A stretch of DNA of 51,500 nt, taken from NCBI GenBank assembly GCA_009746045.1, contig RPFO01000132.1:126001-177500 (forward strand). Reading direction: 5' to 3'. The position numbers and the translations under genes were made by a program. This stretch comes from Mesostigma viride. Its lineage: Eukaryota > Streptophyta > Mesostigmatophyceae > Mesostigmatales > Mesostigmataceae. This document shows positions 1-10,094 of the stretch, piece after piece. Each line of letters starts with the position of its first letter. Position 1 is the first letter of the stretch. The notes beneath the pieces were generated by a model, which saw nothing but the letters and a program-made list of their open reading frames with translations, had not been told where the DNA came from and did not search any database.

Positions 1-420
1 AGATGGTGCTAAAAATAACTAGTTATAAGTGGTGCAAAACTGGTGCATTACTCTTGCACCAGGGACCCCCTTGACTTTGACCAGGGTGTTCACCCTGGTC
101 CGGTTGTCAGGTATGGTCAGACAAGTGTGCTATACGGATAGAGTGAATCTAGATCTTTCCGTTGGTCCAATTTTTTCCTGAAAAAACCTTCCCGCCAGAT
201 CCCTACAGGGCGCACAAACTCGTGCCGATTTCCAGTCACGAGTAAAACTCGTGGTCGAAAATCGGCACGAGGACGGTTTAGGGGTTAACCCCTAAACCGA
301 TCTTTGGGAAGTCATGTTATCATTTAAAGTTTATTTTTTTTTTAATGGCCTGCACATGTTTGTCTCATACCGTGATACCGATGTATAAAGTTAAGTGAGA
401 CAACTATTTTAAAAATCAAA
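1..420. other. Hairpin-dense non-coding block
   Basis: No gene is seen. The block is rich in inverted repeats: 8-bp arms CTGGTGCA/TGCACCAG around 47-69, 10-bp arms GACCAGGGTG/CACCCTGGTC with a 2-nt loop at 79-100, 13-bp arms CTCGTGCCGATTT/AAATCGGCACGAG around 208-270 with a nested CACGAG/CTCGTG pair, and a perfect 26-bp palindrome at 274-299 centred on TTAA whose arms resemble plant telomere units (TTTAGGG/CCCTAAA). It may be the end of a foldback element. Confidence 0.6.
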
Positions 421-700
421 CTATAACATGACTCCGTTGGGAGATCATGTAGCACGTATTCCCTTGCTTGATGGATGGGGGTGAGCGAAGCCGCGAAACC
501 TAACTAAGCTAACTCTAAACTAATCTATAAAAGCCTAACTACAAAGCGCCCCTAGCTTCCTCCTGGGGGGGGGGGGGGGGGCTTGCCCACAGGGGCTGGC
601 GTACATTATGGGCGCCTGGACCATGGTCTGCGCCACCTCGATCTTCTTGTTCTGCAGAGCAGTCCAAGCAAGAGAGAGGCCGGGACTAAATGCGGATCGA
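421..700 (-). mobile_element. 5'-truncated LINE copy (3' end only)
   Basis: Read on the minus strand this matches the 3' ends at 30232-30490 and 33540-33812. It has a proline-rich ORF end (PCGQAPPPPPRRK-like), a short 3' UTR with TAGTTAGG-type sequence, then CTCCCAACGGAG and a terminal ATGTTATAG. A poly-G run near 566-580 (poly-C on the coding strand) disrupts the frame. Only the last ~280 bp of the element remain, as expected of 5'-truncated target-primed insertion. Confidence 0.6.
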
Positions 701-746
701 AATAATCTGGATCGAGAATGGATATGGACCATAGGTGTACGCGTAC

Positions 747-870
<124 letters not shown>

Positions 871-1289
871 TAATTATTGCGGTGGCTATGGCGGCGTGAA
901 GGATAGAATGCGCTAGAGTGGGCCATTCGCGACCGGGAGGCTACCATTGGGATCGTCGCGAAAATGTGCGTCGAAAGAACTCTCTTTTGCCTGGAACAAA
1001 GCCGTCACTGCAACGGTGCGGCCGACAGGCGCCTGGCTTGCAAGGTGTAAGCCCGGCCCTGTGGCCATACCGCTTTCAGTGACGGCCCCCCTCCCATGGC
1101 TCTTTCATAGCGAGGCTAGCTAGGCCAGGATACGAAAACCCATTATTGGCAATGTGCACAACGGTCTGAAAGTGCCAAAAAACACCCATCTTATTCCTCC
1201 TGGCTGCAGTTATATTCAGATGATGGTCAAACTTGGTGGCAAGCTTCCTTATGGTACCTAGTTTTACTGTGCCAAGTTGCACCTTGGCT

Positions 1290-2070
1290 GGCTACCTGGT
1301 GCTTACTGAACGGTGACGTCAAAAAGCATTAAAAATGCCAAAAATGCCAATTTTATTCATTATTATAATTGCACAAACATCACAAATCATGTCTGCTTGA
1401 CCTAGCTGTAAATGGGTATATAAATTATTTACATCACATTGAGCTTACCCACCAAATTGCACCCGAGTTAGACACGGTTTGGAAAGCAATTATGCTGTCA
1501 AACGTCACACATAAGCCTATTTTAGGCATTTTATTAACAAGTTGATGCCTCCAACATGCCTCCTGCAAATGAGCTTAGATTCACCTAAAAATTGTTGAAC
1601 ACATCATTTGTGAAGTATGAAGCCTGACTGGGAACTTGCAGGTAATGACAATATTCTGCTGTCACATGTCACCGCGATGCCATATTAAGACATTCATTAT
1701 GTACACCGTAGGTGGTGCGAATGATCTCAGTTTGGCTTGAAATCTGGCAGGCAGTTATGCTGCACCATGCTACACAAGTCTCCCAAGTTTTACTGAGATT
1801 GCACATCAGATGGCGAAAAAACTGTGACGTGTGCCAGCAGCCAACAACTCGCACTTAATCCTAGAAAGTGCACACCTCCAAGCAAGCAACTGAGGTCCTA
1901 GTGAGCTTAAACTTGGTACCACTCTGTATAATGATATACACATCAATGAGAACGAGACATCCAGCAACTAGCCATCGTAAAATCACCAAGTTGTGACATG
2001 TGAAAGCATAAGAATGCCAGTTTATTCGTCTATAACACACATCAATAACACATGGAGAGCCCACTGGCCA
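1290..2070. repeat. Diverged ~165-bp tandem satellite, about five units
   Basis: A related block recurs near 1310, 1500, 1665, 1833 and 1995. Each has a GTGAC/GTCAC-type core (TGACGTCAA, CGTCACAC, ATGTCACC, TGTGACGTG, GTGACATGTG), usually followed by an AAGC-AT-ATGCCA stretch and an A/T-rich TTTATTCATTAT-like segment. Spacing is 162-188 bases. Units are strongly diverged, so boundaries are approximate. It lies next to the transposase-like remnant and could be its subterminal region. Confidence 0.4.
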
Positions 2071-2159
2071 CCATAATTTGAAGAGCCCTCGCCTGGCATG
2101 CATGCAAATTAACGTCATGCTACGCCTTCATCAAGCTGCATGCCCTGCACGTAGACTCA

Positions 2160-3903
2160 TTTTGCTGCAGCCCGCAGGTGATCCAGCATCCTCTTCCTTG
2201 CTCGTTGTTCCGCATAGGAAAGTGGCATGCAGAGGCGGTGTGCCAACTCTTGGCGCACCATGCCAGCATGCATGCTCTGCGCAAGTGCACCAACGCCCAT
2301 GGCCCTTCCACGCTTGTCAGTCCCAGTTTTGACACGCTTGTTAGAGCGGTGTGCATAGGTCACCTTGTTCACATGGTGGAGGTGTTCTAAGGCCTCCCCC
2401 CAAAACAGGCGCAGGTCACCCAACTCACGGATCTGAGTCTGATGGGATGTGGGCCACCTGAGGTCAGTCGTGCATGTATGTGGTGACATGCTCGGGCCGG
2501 GGCAGTGAAAGAGATGAAAGAGGCAACATAAGTGGCTGCCAGCTCTTCTACCTCGGCTGCCTTTGCCTCCCGCTTGGCCCCCCCTGGCCCATCATCATCA
2601 AAGTCACACAGGGCCTCCCAAACATCCTTCAAACCCTGCCATGCACACCCTGGTCAGCTCCTCCCTGTCCACACGTGACTCTGCATCCTCATCAGCGTTG
2701 TGCTGGCAAACAATTATGTTCACACACAGCTGAAATTTGTCCAGCAAGGTCTCAGCCTCCCTTCCAATGACATGTGGCTTCTCAACTGCCTTATGGCACT
2801 GGCATTCTTAGATGGTGCTTTCACATACTTCTCCAACACGCCCATCTCATCATGCATGCAACACGTCTTCAGCATTTCTGCCTCCTCGCCCTTATGCATC
2901 CGTGCCATGATGGTCCTGTCCAGGAGTGCACATACATTATTGAGAAGGCAGTGAAGAAGACAGGCTGGGTGTTCATTGTGCTCAACGGGCCGGAGAAGTC
3001 TGAGGGGAACAGCCCCACTTCTGGCCAAAGTGGTCCTGGGCATGCTGCCCTGCCTTGCTCTCGTTCCTTGGCTCTGTGTCTCTGAGCTGACTGCCTGCGT
3101 ATGGAAAACCTTGCCGCAGTGAGGGCTGGGGCACTTGAAAGGGGCAGTGGGATCAACCTGCACATCATGGGCTAGCTCCCTAGCCATCTGCACAGTGCGG
3201 GGTGAGAATTAGTGCTTGGATGCCTCCCGGTCACCGAACTTGGCCTTGGGGCATATGTGCACTTGTTGCAAGGGTGCTGGTGTGAGCATCCTGCTTGCCC
3301 TCTCTCTCAGTGCATTCACATATGCCTTGTCCCCCCCCCCAAGCATCCTGACAACCGGCACGCACCTCCCATCACCTAAGTGCACCCCCTCCGCTTCAAG
3401 GACCTCCCCATACTCTCGGATGAGCTCCTGTGCAGTTGGCTGTGCTCCTGTCTATAAGGCACGCGAGGCAGCCACACGCTGGACAAATTAAATTCCTCAC
3501 CCCTTCTACCGTACGTGTTCCTCCCCCCCAGCCCGTTGCATGGCAGCAAGCTCGTTGAATTGATGATCCCTAGCCACATTCACACTCCCCATGCATTGGG
3601 TTTACCACGACCCACTAGCTGAAGTGAACTGTCAACTTGGTGATGCCCTCGTGGGGAGATTGAGTCCAAACAAGCTTCATGGGAGGGGCCACAACACCTA
3701 CATTGCCAGCTGAAAACAACACTGCTCGGGACCTCCCATTTATTCTCCCCAGGCACAGCCTGCTTGAGGAGATCTTGAATGTCTCGAGGAGGAAGCATCA
3801 CTGATAGGCGCACTTTACGCTTCTTAGGCGCTGCCTGGTCATCCTCACGCTCACGGCTCCAGTTTTCTATTAGACGCCGGCCGTTTTTGTAAACATGGTG
3901 CGC
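2160..3903 (-). pseudogene. Decayed transposase-like gene
   Basis: The minus strand carries protein-like segments in alternating frames separated by stops, so the gene is broken. The 5' segment (3903 to about 3580) reads NGRRLIENW, then acidic sequence, then PKKRKV (3814-3831), a classic monopartite nuclear localisation signal, then a CRCCG cysteine cluster. Further in are a CPSPHCGKVFHT zinc-knuckle-like segment near 3130 and a helical KYVKAPSKNASAIRQLRSHM segment near 2800. Basic/NLS start, cysteine clusters and erosion fit a DNA-transposon protein, but I saw no DDE or other catalytic triad. The superfamily is not identified. A decayed host gene is the alternative. Confidence 0.4.
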
Positions 3904-4413
3904 TCAATCGGCTCAGGAAAAGGAGACACGCTGAAAAACTTGTTGGTGAAAGGTACGTGTGGGCTTCACTTAGCTGTAAATGCGCTTCTGGACGGGTGCG
4001 TACCACTCTCTTGTGTCGACTCCAGCCATGCAGCCCGCGCCTGTGCGCCGCAAGAATCACAGACGTACTACGCTCCGCGAAAGTGACCCGTTTTCCCGGG
4101 TTGCGCGACTTGTGAAAATCGGCTAAGTCCCGTGGTCTCCCAGCGGGTGGGGGGTTAGCGCCTCCAAGGCCCTCCGAATAGGACCATGCCCGGAATTAGG
4201 ATGGGGATTAATAGCATTAGTTTAAGACGCAGTGATAAGGTGGCGAATTCAAACGATTTGCGCGTGTGTTCCGCGTACAAGTGGTCGTGTGCTAAGGCGA
4301 TGTTCACGCATATGAGATAGTACAGCAATAATGCTTTGATGATGGACACAATGATCATGGTCTTTTCATTATAAAAATAAATAATATCACTCAATCGTGT
4401 TTCCTATACTGCA
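3904..4413. other. Intergenic region and 3' flank of zinc-finger gene 1
   Basis: No convincing gene. A CCCGTGG box (4131-4137) of the type found through the adjacent gene island is present. On the minus strand, just past the gene 1 stop, the sequence TTATTTTTATAATGAAAAG (about 4363-4381) matches the 3' flanks of genes 2, 3 and 5. A short hydrophobic minus-strand frame at 4155-4394 lies entirely in this 3' flank and is not supported as a gene. Confidence 0.5.
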
Positions 4414-5390
4414 TCACTTGCGCCCAAAAAGCAGCGGTTTGCCCTCAGTCACGAGAAGGTCAAGCACGCCGCGGAGGAACTGCTTCTCCTCGGCTCTGTT
4501 CATGGGCTGCAAGTTGACTCCGAAGGGGACAAACTCGTCCCTCTGGTCTTTGGGTTTTTCCAGGAGCTTCTTCAAGCCGTTGTCTTCGCTGTACCCCTCC
4601 AAGAGGATCTTCGCCTTGAAGGGCGCGTTCCTTGCGCAATTGTGGCAGCGGACGCGGATCTGGTCCGAGAACTGGTCCGGGACAATATAGGCAGACATGA
4701 CGTCGTGCAAGAACCTCACCGTGCAGGTGGAGCACTCCTTCGGGGGCCAACAGCTCGCCACGTTCGAGTTCTGCAGGTAGAGAGAAACCCTTGCTCACCG
4801 GCCTGCGTGTCCATCTTCCAGTCCCTCACGAAACTCTGCACGAGCTCGTTCTCCTTTTCTGTTCTGACTTCGTTCTCGGCCACCTTCAACTTGCGAAGTG
4901 CGATCACGACCTTCTTTTGGTAGCAGGGCTCGCACAGAGTGGTCTTGTTGCGCATATGCTGCGTTGCAGGCGTATCGTGGACGAAGGCAGCTCCAGTGAC
5001 GTACGACATGCACTCCACGCACGAATAGGAGCGGCGAGGTGGCGTATCTTGCTCAGGGACTCGGTAGCGCATGAGCGAATCCGAGTACTTGTGCACGAAG
5101 TCGGCGATTTGAGGGATGGCCTTGACGCAGCCATCGCACTTGCACTCGACGGAGCCTTGGTCGTTTTTGAAGAGGTAGAAAAAGTCCGTCGGCATGTGGA
5201 AACAGGTGTCGCAGATACGCGGCCTCACCAAGTCGAAAGCGGAGTCCTTGACGGGGTTCGACTCGTCGCTGTGCTCCACGAGGACAGGCTTCTTGCAGGC
5301 GTGCTTCTTTCGCTTGGATATGGCTGCCAAGGAGAGAGGGAACAGCGGGGTGTTGTTGAGGCGAACAGAGGACCTGGTAGCGGGAGCCAT
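4414..5390 (-). CDS. Island gene 1: multi-CxxC zinc-finger protein, two exons
   Basis: Exons are 5390-4830 and 4770-4414. The 59-nt intron (GTGAGG...CTGCAG) is phase 0 and restores one frame, giving 305 residues. The start MAPATRSS is chosen because it has the ATGG context of its neighbours and lies 83 nt after a TACAAA box (5473-5468). The protein has a basic N-terminal patch (SKRKKHACKK), then CDTC, CKCDGC, CVEC and CEPC pairs in exon 1 and CSTC and CHNC in exon 2, which suggests three or more zinc sites. The C-terminal third is helical and charged. I do not recognise the family. A regulatory or ubiquitin-related role is only inferred from RING-bearing neighbours. It is transcribed in tandem behind gene 2 and has the shared TTTATTTTTATAATGAAAA tract beyond its stop. 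Confidence 0.75.
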
Positions 5391-5467
5391 GGATGGATGA
5401 GAGTGCGAGAGGGATTGCGCGAGAGAAAACGAGAGCGAGATGGGAAACAAGTCGCAAACTTGGAGTC

Positions 5468-5660
5468 TTTGTACCTCTCGGGAGCGGCTGTCCACGGGGA
5501 CACAGAGTTTCGGTTACTTATCCACTGGACTTCGGTTACGAGCGGCGCGGCGCTGTACGGCCTTATCCACTGGAATTCGGTTACAAACGACGCGACGCCG
5601 TACGGGCTTATCCACATGGTTTCAGTTACGACGTACGGATAGTGTACGGACCCGTCCTGA
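5468..5660 (-). promoter_or_regulatory. Promoter of island gene 1
   Basis: A TATA-like TACAAA (5473-5468, read on minus) follows a run of short repeats of the form TTATCCACTGG...TTCGGTTACNA at about 5515-5640, spaced 40-50 bases. One CCACGGGGAC box lies at about 5493-5502. The repeats share the GGTTACG element found upstream of gene 3. Confidence 0.6.
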
Positions 5661-5774
5661 AATACTAATTGAAGTAATTTGCCACTTGGCATGCAATTGT
5701 GATTGACTCATTGTTGGTATTCAAGTTTATGTGAAAATGGTTTTTCATTAATAAAAATAATACACAAGGATCAT

Positions 5775-6605
5775 TTACTGAACCAGAGATACATCCACTT
5801 GCTTTCCAGCAACGACAATTTCAGTGGAAGGATTGGCCTTGGCCATCTCGGCGTGCATCCTAGCAATGTGGTCTTCCCGGATCCTCTGGCACTGCTCCTG
5901 CCAGGCACGTTTCTCAGCATCCTGAATCTCCACCCAAGCCGCTTCTTTCTTCCTTTGAATTTCCTGAATTTCCTCCGTGGGTCCAGCGATCTGGTCCACG
6001 GAAACCAGGCGAGAGGTGATAGGCATCCAGTGACCTCTCAGGGGGATGTTATATCTCTCAATGGCTTTCTCCAAGCGCGTCTTCGGGGCGCCGGGGGCGG
6101 AGGGAAGCAGATCCTTCTCGGTCATGTCGGCCACGGAGAACGCCGGAGGCCAGATGATGCCCACGTTGAGAATCGTGTAAGGCTGCTTAGCCGTGTTGAT
6201 GGGCCAGTTGACCAGGATCAGCTCCGGGGAAGGATTCCATACCGCGTCAAAGCCGAAAGGCCTTGTTTTGACCACTTTCCCGTCCCTCACGGTCATCCCA
6301 TAAGAAGCCACACATTTGCTGTTCTTGGCATTAGTGGGAGAAACGAGCATGCAATGCGCATAAAGCATGTCCAGAGAGGTTGCGAAGCCCCCCATGCTCG
6401 CATAGCGCTCCATAACGTGAGCTGTCACCTTGGTGATCGTACACATCCCCGTTCGCACGGTTTCAGCCGCGAGTGCTCCCACAACATCGAGTTCCCCCAC
6501 GCACAAGACATTGTACTCAGAGAAGTCACCGAAGGGATCAGTTTTCTGACGGAGTTCATAAAGCTCTGGGACTTTGTACGTCACCAAAGTGGACTGGTCG
6601 GCCAT
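5775..6605 (-). CDS. Island gene 2: unknown 276-residue protein
   Basis: A single uninterrupted frame starts MADQSTLV at 6605 in the context CAGCTATGG, also used by genes 3 and 6. TATAAAA lies 85 nt upstream (6690-6684), followed by a CT-repeat leader. I do not recognise the protein. Residues 1-165 look globular with alternating hydrophobic segments (VLCVGELDVVGALAAE, ILVNWPINTAKQPYTIL). Residues about 195-255 form a charged helix likely to be a coiled coil, followed by a short tail with VVAGKQVDVSLVQ. There is no signal peptide, membrane span or cysteine cluster. It is divergent from gene 3 across a 755-bp shared promoter region. The 3' flank has TTATTTTTATTAATGAAAA, matching genes 1, 3 and 5. 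Confidence 0.75.
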   Translation of the reverse strand: MADQSTLVTYKVPELYELRQKTDPFGDFSEYNVLCVGELDVVGALAAETVRTGMCTITKVTAHVMERYASMGGFATSLDMLYAHCMLVSPTNAKNSKCVASYGMTVRDGKVVKTRPFGFDAVWNPSPELILVNWPINTAKQPYTILNVGIIWPPAFSVADMTEKDLLPSAPGAPKTRLEKAIERYNIPLRGHWMPITSRLVSVDQIAGPTEEIQEIQRKKEAAWVEIQDAEKRAWQEQCQRIREDHIARMHAEMAKANPSTEIVVAGKQVDVSLVQ

Positions 6606-7360
6606 AGCTGAGAGAGAGAGAGAGAGAGTTAGAGATCAGGTGATAGTGAGAGCGAGGTGAGAGCCCCGTGGTCGTGCACCGGGTTTTATACCTTCCAGGC
6701 CGCCGCGGCGGTTACAAGGTGCTGAATTAGCCACGTAGCCACTTTTCGGCCGTTACCGGGCCGCGGTCCACCACGGGGATATTTATTTTCGCGGCCACGC
6801 AGCCACGGGAGAACTTTCCGGCGGTTACTTTGTCCACGGGGGCAGGGTTTTTGCGGTTACGGAACCACGAGGAAAAATATCTGGCGGTTACGTTGTCCAC
6901 GGGGACAGGGTTTTCGCGGCCACGCAGCCACGGGGAAAAATATCCGGCGGTTACGGAATCGGATAGTTACGGTTACGCCGCCGCGGAAAAAATCCCGTGG
7001 CCTTCCACGGTCTACGGGGACAAGATAGTTACGGTTACGCTTCTAGCGGAAAAAAATCCCGTGGTCGCCAGTGTCCACGGGGACAAGATATTTACGGTTA
7101 CGCTTCTAGAAGAAAAATTCCCGTGGTCGCCAGTGTCCACGGGACACTTTTGCGCGGTTACGACGACGGTTACGGTTGCACGCGCCTATCTAGCGGCTCG
7201 TGGCTCGCCACGAAGCGATATGCGGACTTCAGCACTCGACCACGGGAGATCTCGTCAAGAAGTGGCAGCAAGGTATAAAAGGCGCCTCCCCACCTCGTCT
7301 CGCCACTCGCATCCCACTCGCTCAACGCACCCAACACTCTCCTCTCACACTTTCGCAGCT
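6606..7360. promoter_or_regulatory. Bidirectional promoter of genes 2 and 3 with CCACGGGG repeats
   Basis: The two start codons face away from each other across 755 bp. TATAAAA boxes occur on both strands (minus at 6690-6684, plus at 7274-7280), each 85-87 nt from its ATG. Between them is an imperfect array of ~60-70 bp units (about 6760-7150) combining TCCACGGGGACAGG, GCGGTTACGG and AAAAATATC(C/T)GGCGG. Many CCACGGG or CCCGTGG boxes are present, in both orientations. The array is likely a cluster of binding sites for one factor. Confidence 0.75.
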
Positions 7361-8788
7361 ATGGCGGAATACCAAGGCCCCTCGGATCTCGCCATCCTCC
7401 TGTGCGAGCGGGATATCTTCCTCAAGCGCGAAGTTTTTCTGGCCAGAGGCGAGGCCCATTTCGGCAATTTCAAGAAGCCTATCCCTTTTCTCCTCTACGA
7501 GTACAGCGGGAGGCCTTCCACCGACAAGTTCAAGCGCCATCGCACCTCCCTTCACGGCTTGAAGAAGGCTCGCAGCGTTTTCCAGAAGTCCGTGCAGCTC
7601 TACAACGAGCCGCCCAAAATCCGCACCACGCCGACTCCGCGGGGTACCTTCATTACGTGGTCATGCGACGCCAAGAACTGGAACGACAAGATCGAGCTCG
7701 GCCTCAACGACGAGCTGGTGGAGAAGGCGCACATGCAGAGGGAGAAGACGATCGAGCTCCTCTGCGACACCACCAAGGAGATCTGTTGGAACGGCTTTAT
7801 GCACGCAAGGAGCGCCAAAGACGCCGAGAAGCTGGGCCAGAAGCTGGACATCAAGGAGCTGGTGCGCAGGAAGGACTTTTTCGACGAGAGGCGCATCTGG
7901 CTCGAGATGAGGGAGGCGGAAGACGCCAAGATGGAGTTCAAGAACACTCCGTCGAGGTACTCCATCGACTGCGACGGGGGCAGGCCTTCCGCTTTGAAGT
8001 TCTTCGTGAACCACAACCCGAGGATGCACTCCAACCCCATCTGGATGCTTACCAAGTCCAGGATGGAATTCAACATGTCCGCGCCTTCGGAGGAGCAGCT
8101 CGACACCAGCGAGAGCATCAAGCCGGCGATCAAGAACATGGAGGAAGTCGTTCGCAGGCTGAGGGATATCCGGTTCAAGGTGCACATGCGGAATCCCTCC
8201 CGGGACCCGATGGAATCCGAGAGGATGGAGAAGGCCTCCGAGTGCGTCCCCTATTGGGTCCACAAGGGGTTCAGGGCCTTGCCCGCTTGGTGCCTGACCC
8301 CGGTGCTGGCGGAGATCAAGAAGGAGCGCGCTGCGATCCCTTTGGAGCAGAGGGTCATGTACGAGTTTCCAATCTACCAGGCGCGGTTGCAGGAGGAGTG
8401 CTTGGAGGAGCTGAGGGAGTATGAGAAGCACCCAGCAACGACGGAGGAGGAGGTCGCAGAAATGCGTGCCGAGCGCTTGATGCACAAGACCATGATGCTG
8501 TCGAGGCTGTTTGAGCAGGAGGAGAGGGAGCTGCAGGAGGAGAGGAGGCAGAAGGAGAAGAAGGAGCGCGAGGAGAAGATGTTGCAGGAGGAGAGGAGGA
8601 AGGCAGAGGGCATTCCGTCCGCCTTCTGCATGTGGCGCCAGGAGGAGCAGGCGCCGGTGGTGCAGGCTGTGGAGCAGGCGCCGGTCGTGCAGATCACACA
8701 GATGATCCTGCGCAGCTCCTCGCGGAAGCGCGGGGAGATGGAGAAGATGGTGACCCGTTCTCGCGCCAAGGTGGCCAGGGTTGTGTAA
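7361..8788 (+). CDS. Island gene 3: unknown 475-residue protein with coiled-coil tail
   Basis: The frame is open far upstream, but ATG 7361 is preferred: it lies 87 nt after TATAAAA (7274) in the CAGCTATGG context of genes 2 and 6, and the upstream part is promoter repeat. I recognise no family. Residues 1-330 are charged and mixed, with basic segments (DKFKRHRTSLHGLKKAR). Residues about 345-440 are a long Glu/Arg/Lys coiled coil (EEERELQEERRQKEKKERE). A short repeat EQAPVVQ occurs twice near 435-450, and the C-terminus is basic (SSSRKRGEMEKMVTRSRAK), resembling a bipartite nuclear signal. GC-rich third positions and continuous length support coding. The 3' flank has a CCCCGT/CGGGG hairpin at about 8820-8832, then TTTATTTTTTAATGAAAAAA. 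Confidence 0.8.
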   Translation: MAEYQGPSDLAILLCERDIFLKREVFLARGEAHFGNFKKPIPFLLYEYSGRPSTDKFKRHRTSLHGLKKARSVFQKSVQLYNEPPKIRTTPTPRGTFITWSCDAKNWNDKIELGLNDELVEKAHMQREKTIELLCDTTKEICWNGFMHARSAKDAEKLGQKLDIKELVRRKDFFDERRIWLEMREAEDAKMEFKNTPSRYSIDCDGGRPSALKFFVNHNPRMHSNPIWMLTKSRMEFNMSAPSEEQLDTSESIKPAIKNMEEVVRRLRDIRFKVHMRNPSRDPMESERMEKASECVPYWVHKGFRALPAWCLTPVLAEIKKERAAIPLEQRVMYEFPIYQARLQEECLEELREYEKHPATTEEEVAEMRAERLMHKTMMLSRLFEQEERELQEERRQKEKKEREEKMLQEERRKAEGIPSAFCMWRQEEQAPVVQAVEQAPVVQITQMILRSSSRKRGEMEKMVTRSRAKVARVV

Positions 8789-10094
8789 ATTAGGATGTCC
8801 TCGTACACACTTAGTCTAGCCCCGTGACGGGGTGTAATCTATCCTTTATTTTTTAATGAAAAAACACAAGTCCAACAATGAGCCCAATCTCAACAATGAG
8901 TCACCCAAACTTTCGCGAAAAAACACAAGTCCTAAACAGCTTAGGCAGGTGACAGACGCAAGCATAGTCCACGGGAGTGACAGATGCGAGCATAGTCCAC
9001 GGGAGTGACAGATGCGAGCATAGTCCGGCAGGTGACAGATGCGAGCATAGTCCACGGGAGTGACAGATGCGAGCATAGTCCACGGGAGTGACAGATGCGA
9101 GCATAGTCCACGGGAGTGACAGATGCGAGAAGCGCGACGAGGCCCGCGGCAGTGTGGAGTGGAGATGGAGATAGTGGAGATTCATCTCCATACCCCCCCT
9201 CCCTTCTCCTAAAACTTTTCTGGCAGGAAATACTCGCGCAAATTCCAATATTGTCCCGTGGAATCCTAACTGTCCCATTCCAAGTATTTTACGCGATGGT
9301 GACAGACGCCAGCACGGGGTGGAGATAGTGGAGATGGAGGTGGAGATAGGTACCTCCACCACTTTGACCTTTGTGTTTCGAAAAGGAGAAGGATTTCGGA
9401 GGAAAGGGACAGCGGGATCGGATAGGGGGAGTCTCTAGGATTCTGATAAACCGGGTTTCATGACAAGTTTCTCGGTGCTCGAGAGCCAGTCCTCGGGGTT
9501 CCACGGAGTGGAGATAGTGGAGATAGTGGAGATGCATCTCCATACCCCCCCCCTCCTTCCAAAAACTTTTTTGGCTGGAACGGAATGCAGTCTCTGCGCT
9601 GGCAGGTGCCGTTCTGAGGACACACCCGAAAAAAAAACGGGATTTTCCCGTGGTGGCTCCTCCGATCGCCGGCCGCGAGTCCGATTTTCGGTTACGATTC
9701 CCCTGGGAGTCCACGGGGTCCCTGGGATATTTTCAAAATATCTGAAAATATCTAAAATATCTCGGAAATATCTCGGAAATATCTCGTGGATTCCTACGGG
9801 ATCCGTACTGCGCCGGCTACCACGGGGATCGGGCTTTCTGGCTGCCACGTGGCCTGCTGGAAACTTACCATACTTATACTAATGTGCAGCTTAGATATTT
9901 TTTCAAACTGGTTTTGCAAACATCCACATCTTTATTACAAACATCCACATCTTTCCTGTCCAAGTCCCCAGTGTGTGGGGATGTTTCTTCTACTGCCTGT
10001 CACCTAAACCCCGTGGATGGGCTGGTTTCTAACTATGGCCCTTGTCTCTAAACTAGAGGGGTTTTTGACATCCAATGCTGTCAGCTGTAACTGT
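8789..10094. repeat. Convergent intergenic region with CCACGGG minisatellite
   Basis: This separates convergent genes 3 and 4. At about 8946-9127 lie six to seven copies of a ~29-bp unit containing GTGACAGATGCGAGCATAG and TCCACGGGAG. A ~65-bp segment (GGAGATAGTGGAGAT...CATCTCCATACCCCCCC...) occurs twice, near 9165 and 9505, with more GGAGAT runs near 9320-9350. AAATATCTC-type units repeat at 9730-9788. There is no spacer/repeat pattern of a CRISPR array. Long frames here are repeat-driven. Confidence 0.7.

Noticed and set aside
4155-4394. Minus-strand hydrophobic 79-residue frame
   Set aside because: Lies entirely in the A/T-rich 3' flank of gene 1 with no promoter or family signal.
4771-4798. 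28-nt intron in gene 1 using the donor at 4798
   Set aside because: It leaves the wrong frame; the 59-nt intron from 4829 restores the cysteine-rich frame exactly.
6830-7360. N-terminal extension of gene 3 upstream of 7361
   Set aside because: The frame is open only because promoter repeats lack stops; the TATA at 7274 lies within it.
8946-9127. Regular short repeats resembling a CRISPR array
   Set aside because: Units are contiguous without unique spacers, and the DNA is eukaryotic; it is a minisatellite.
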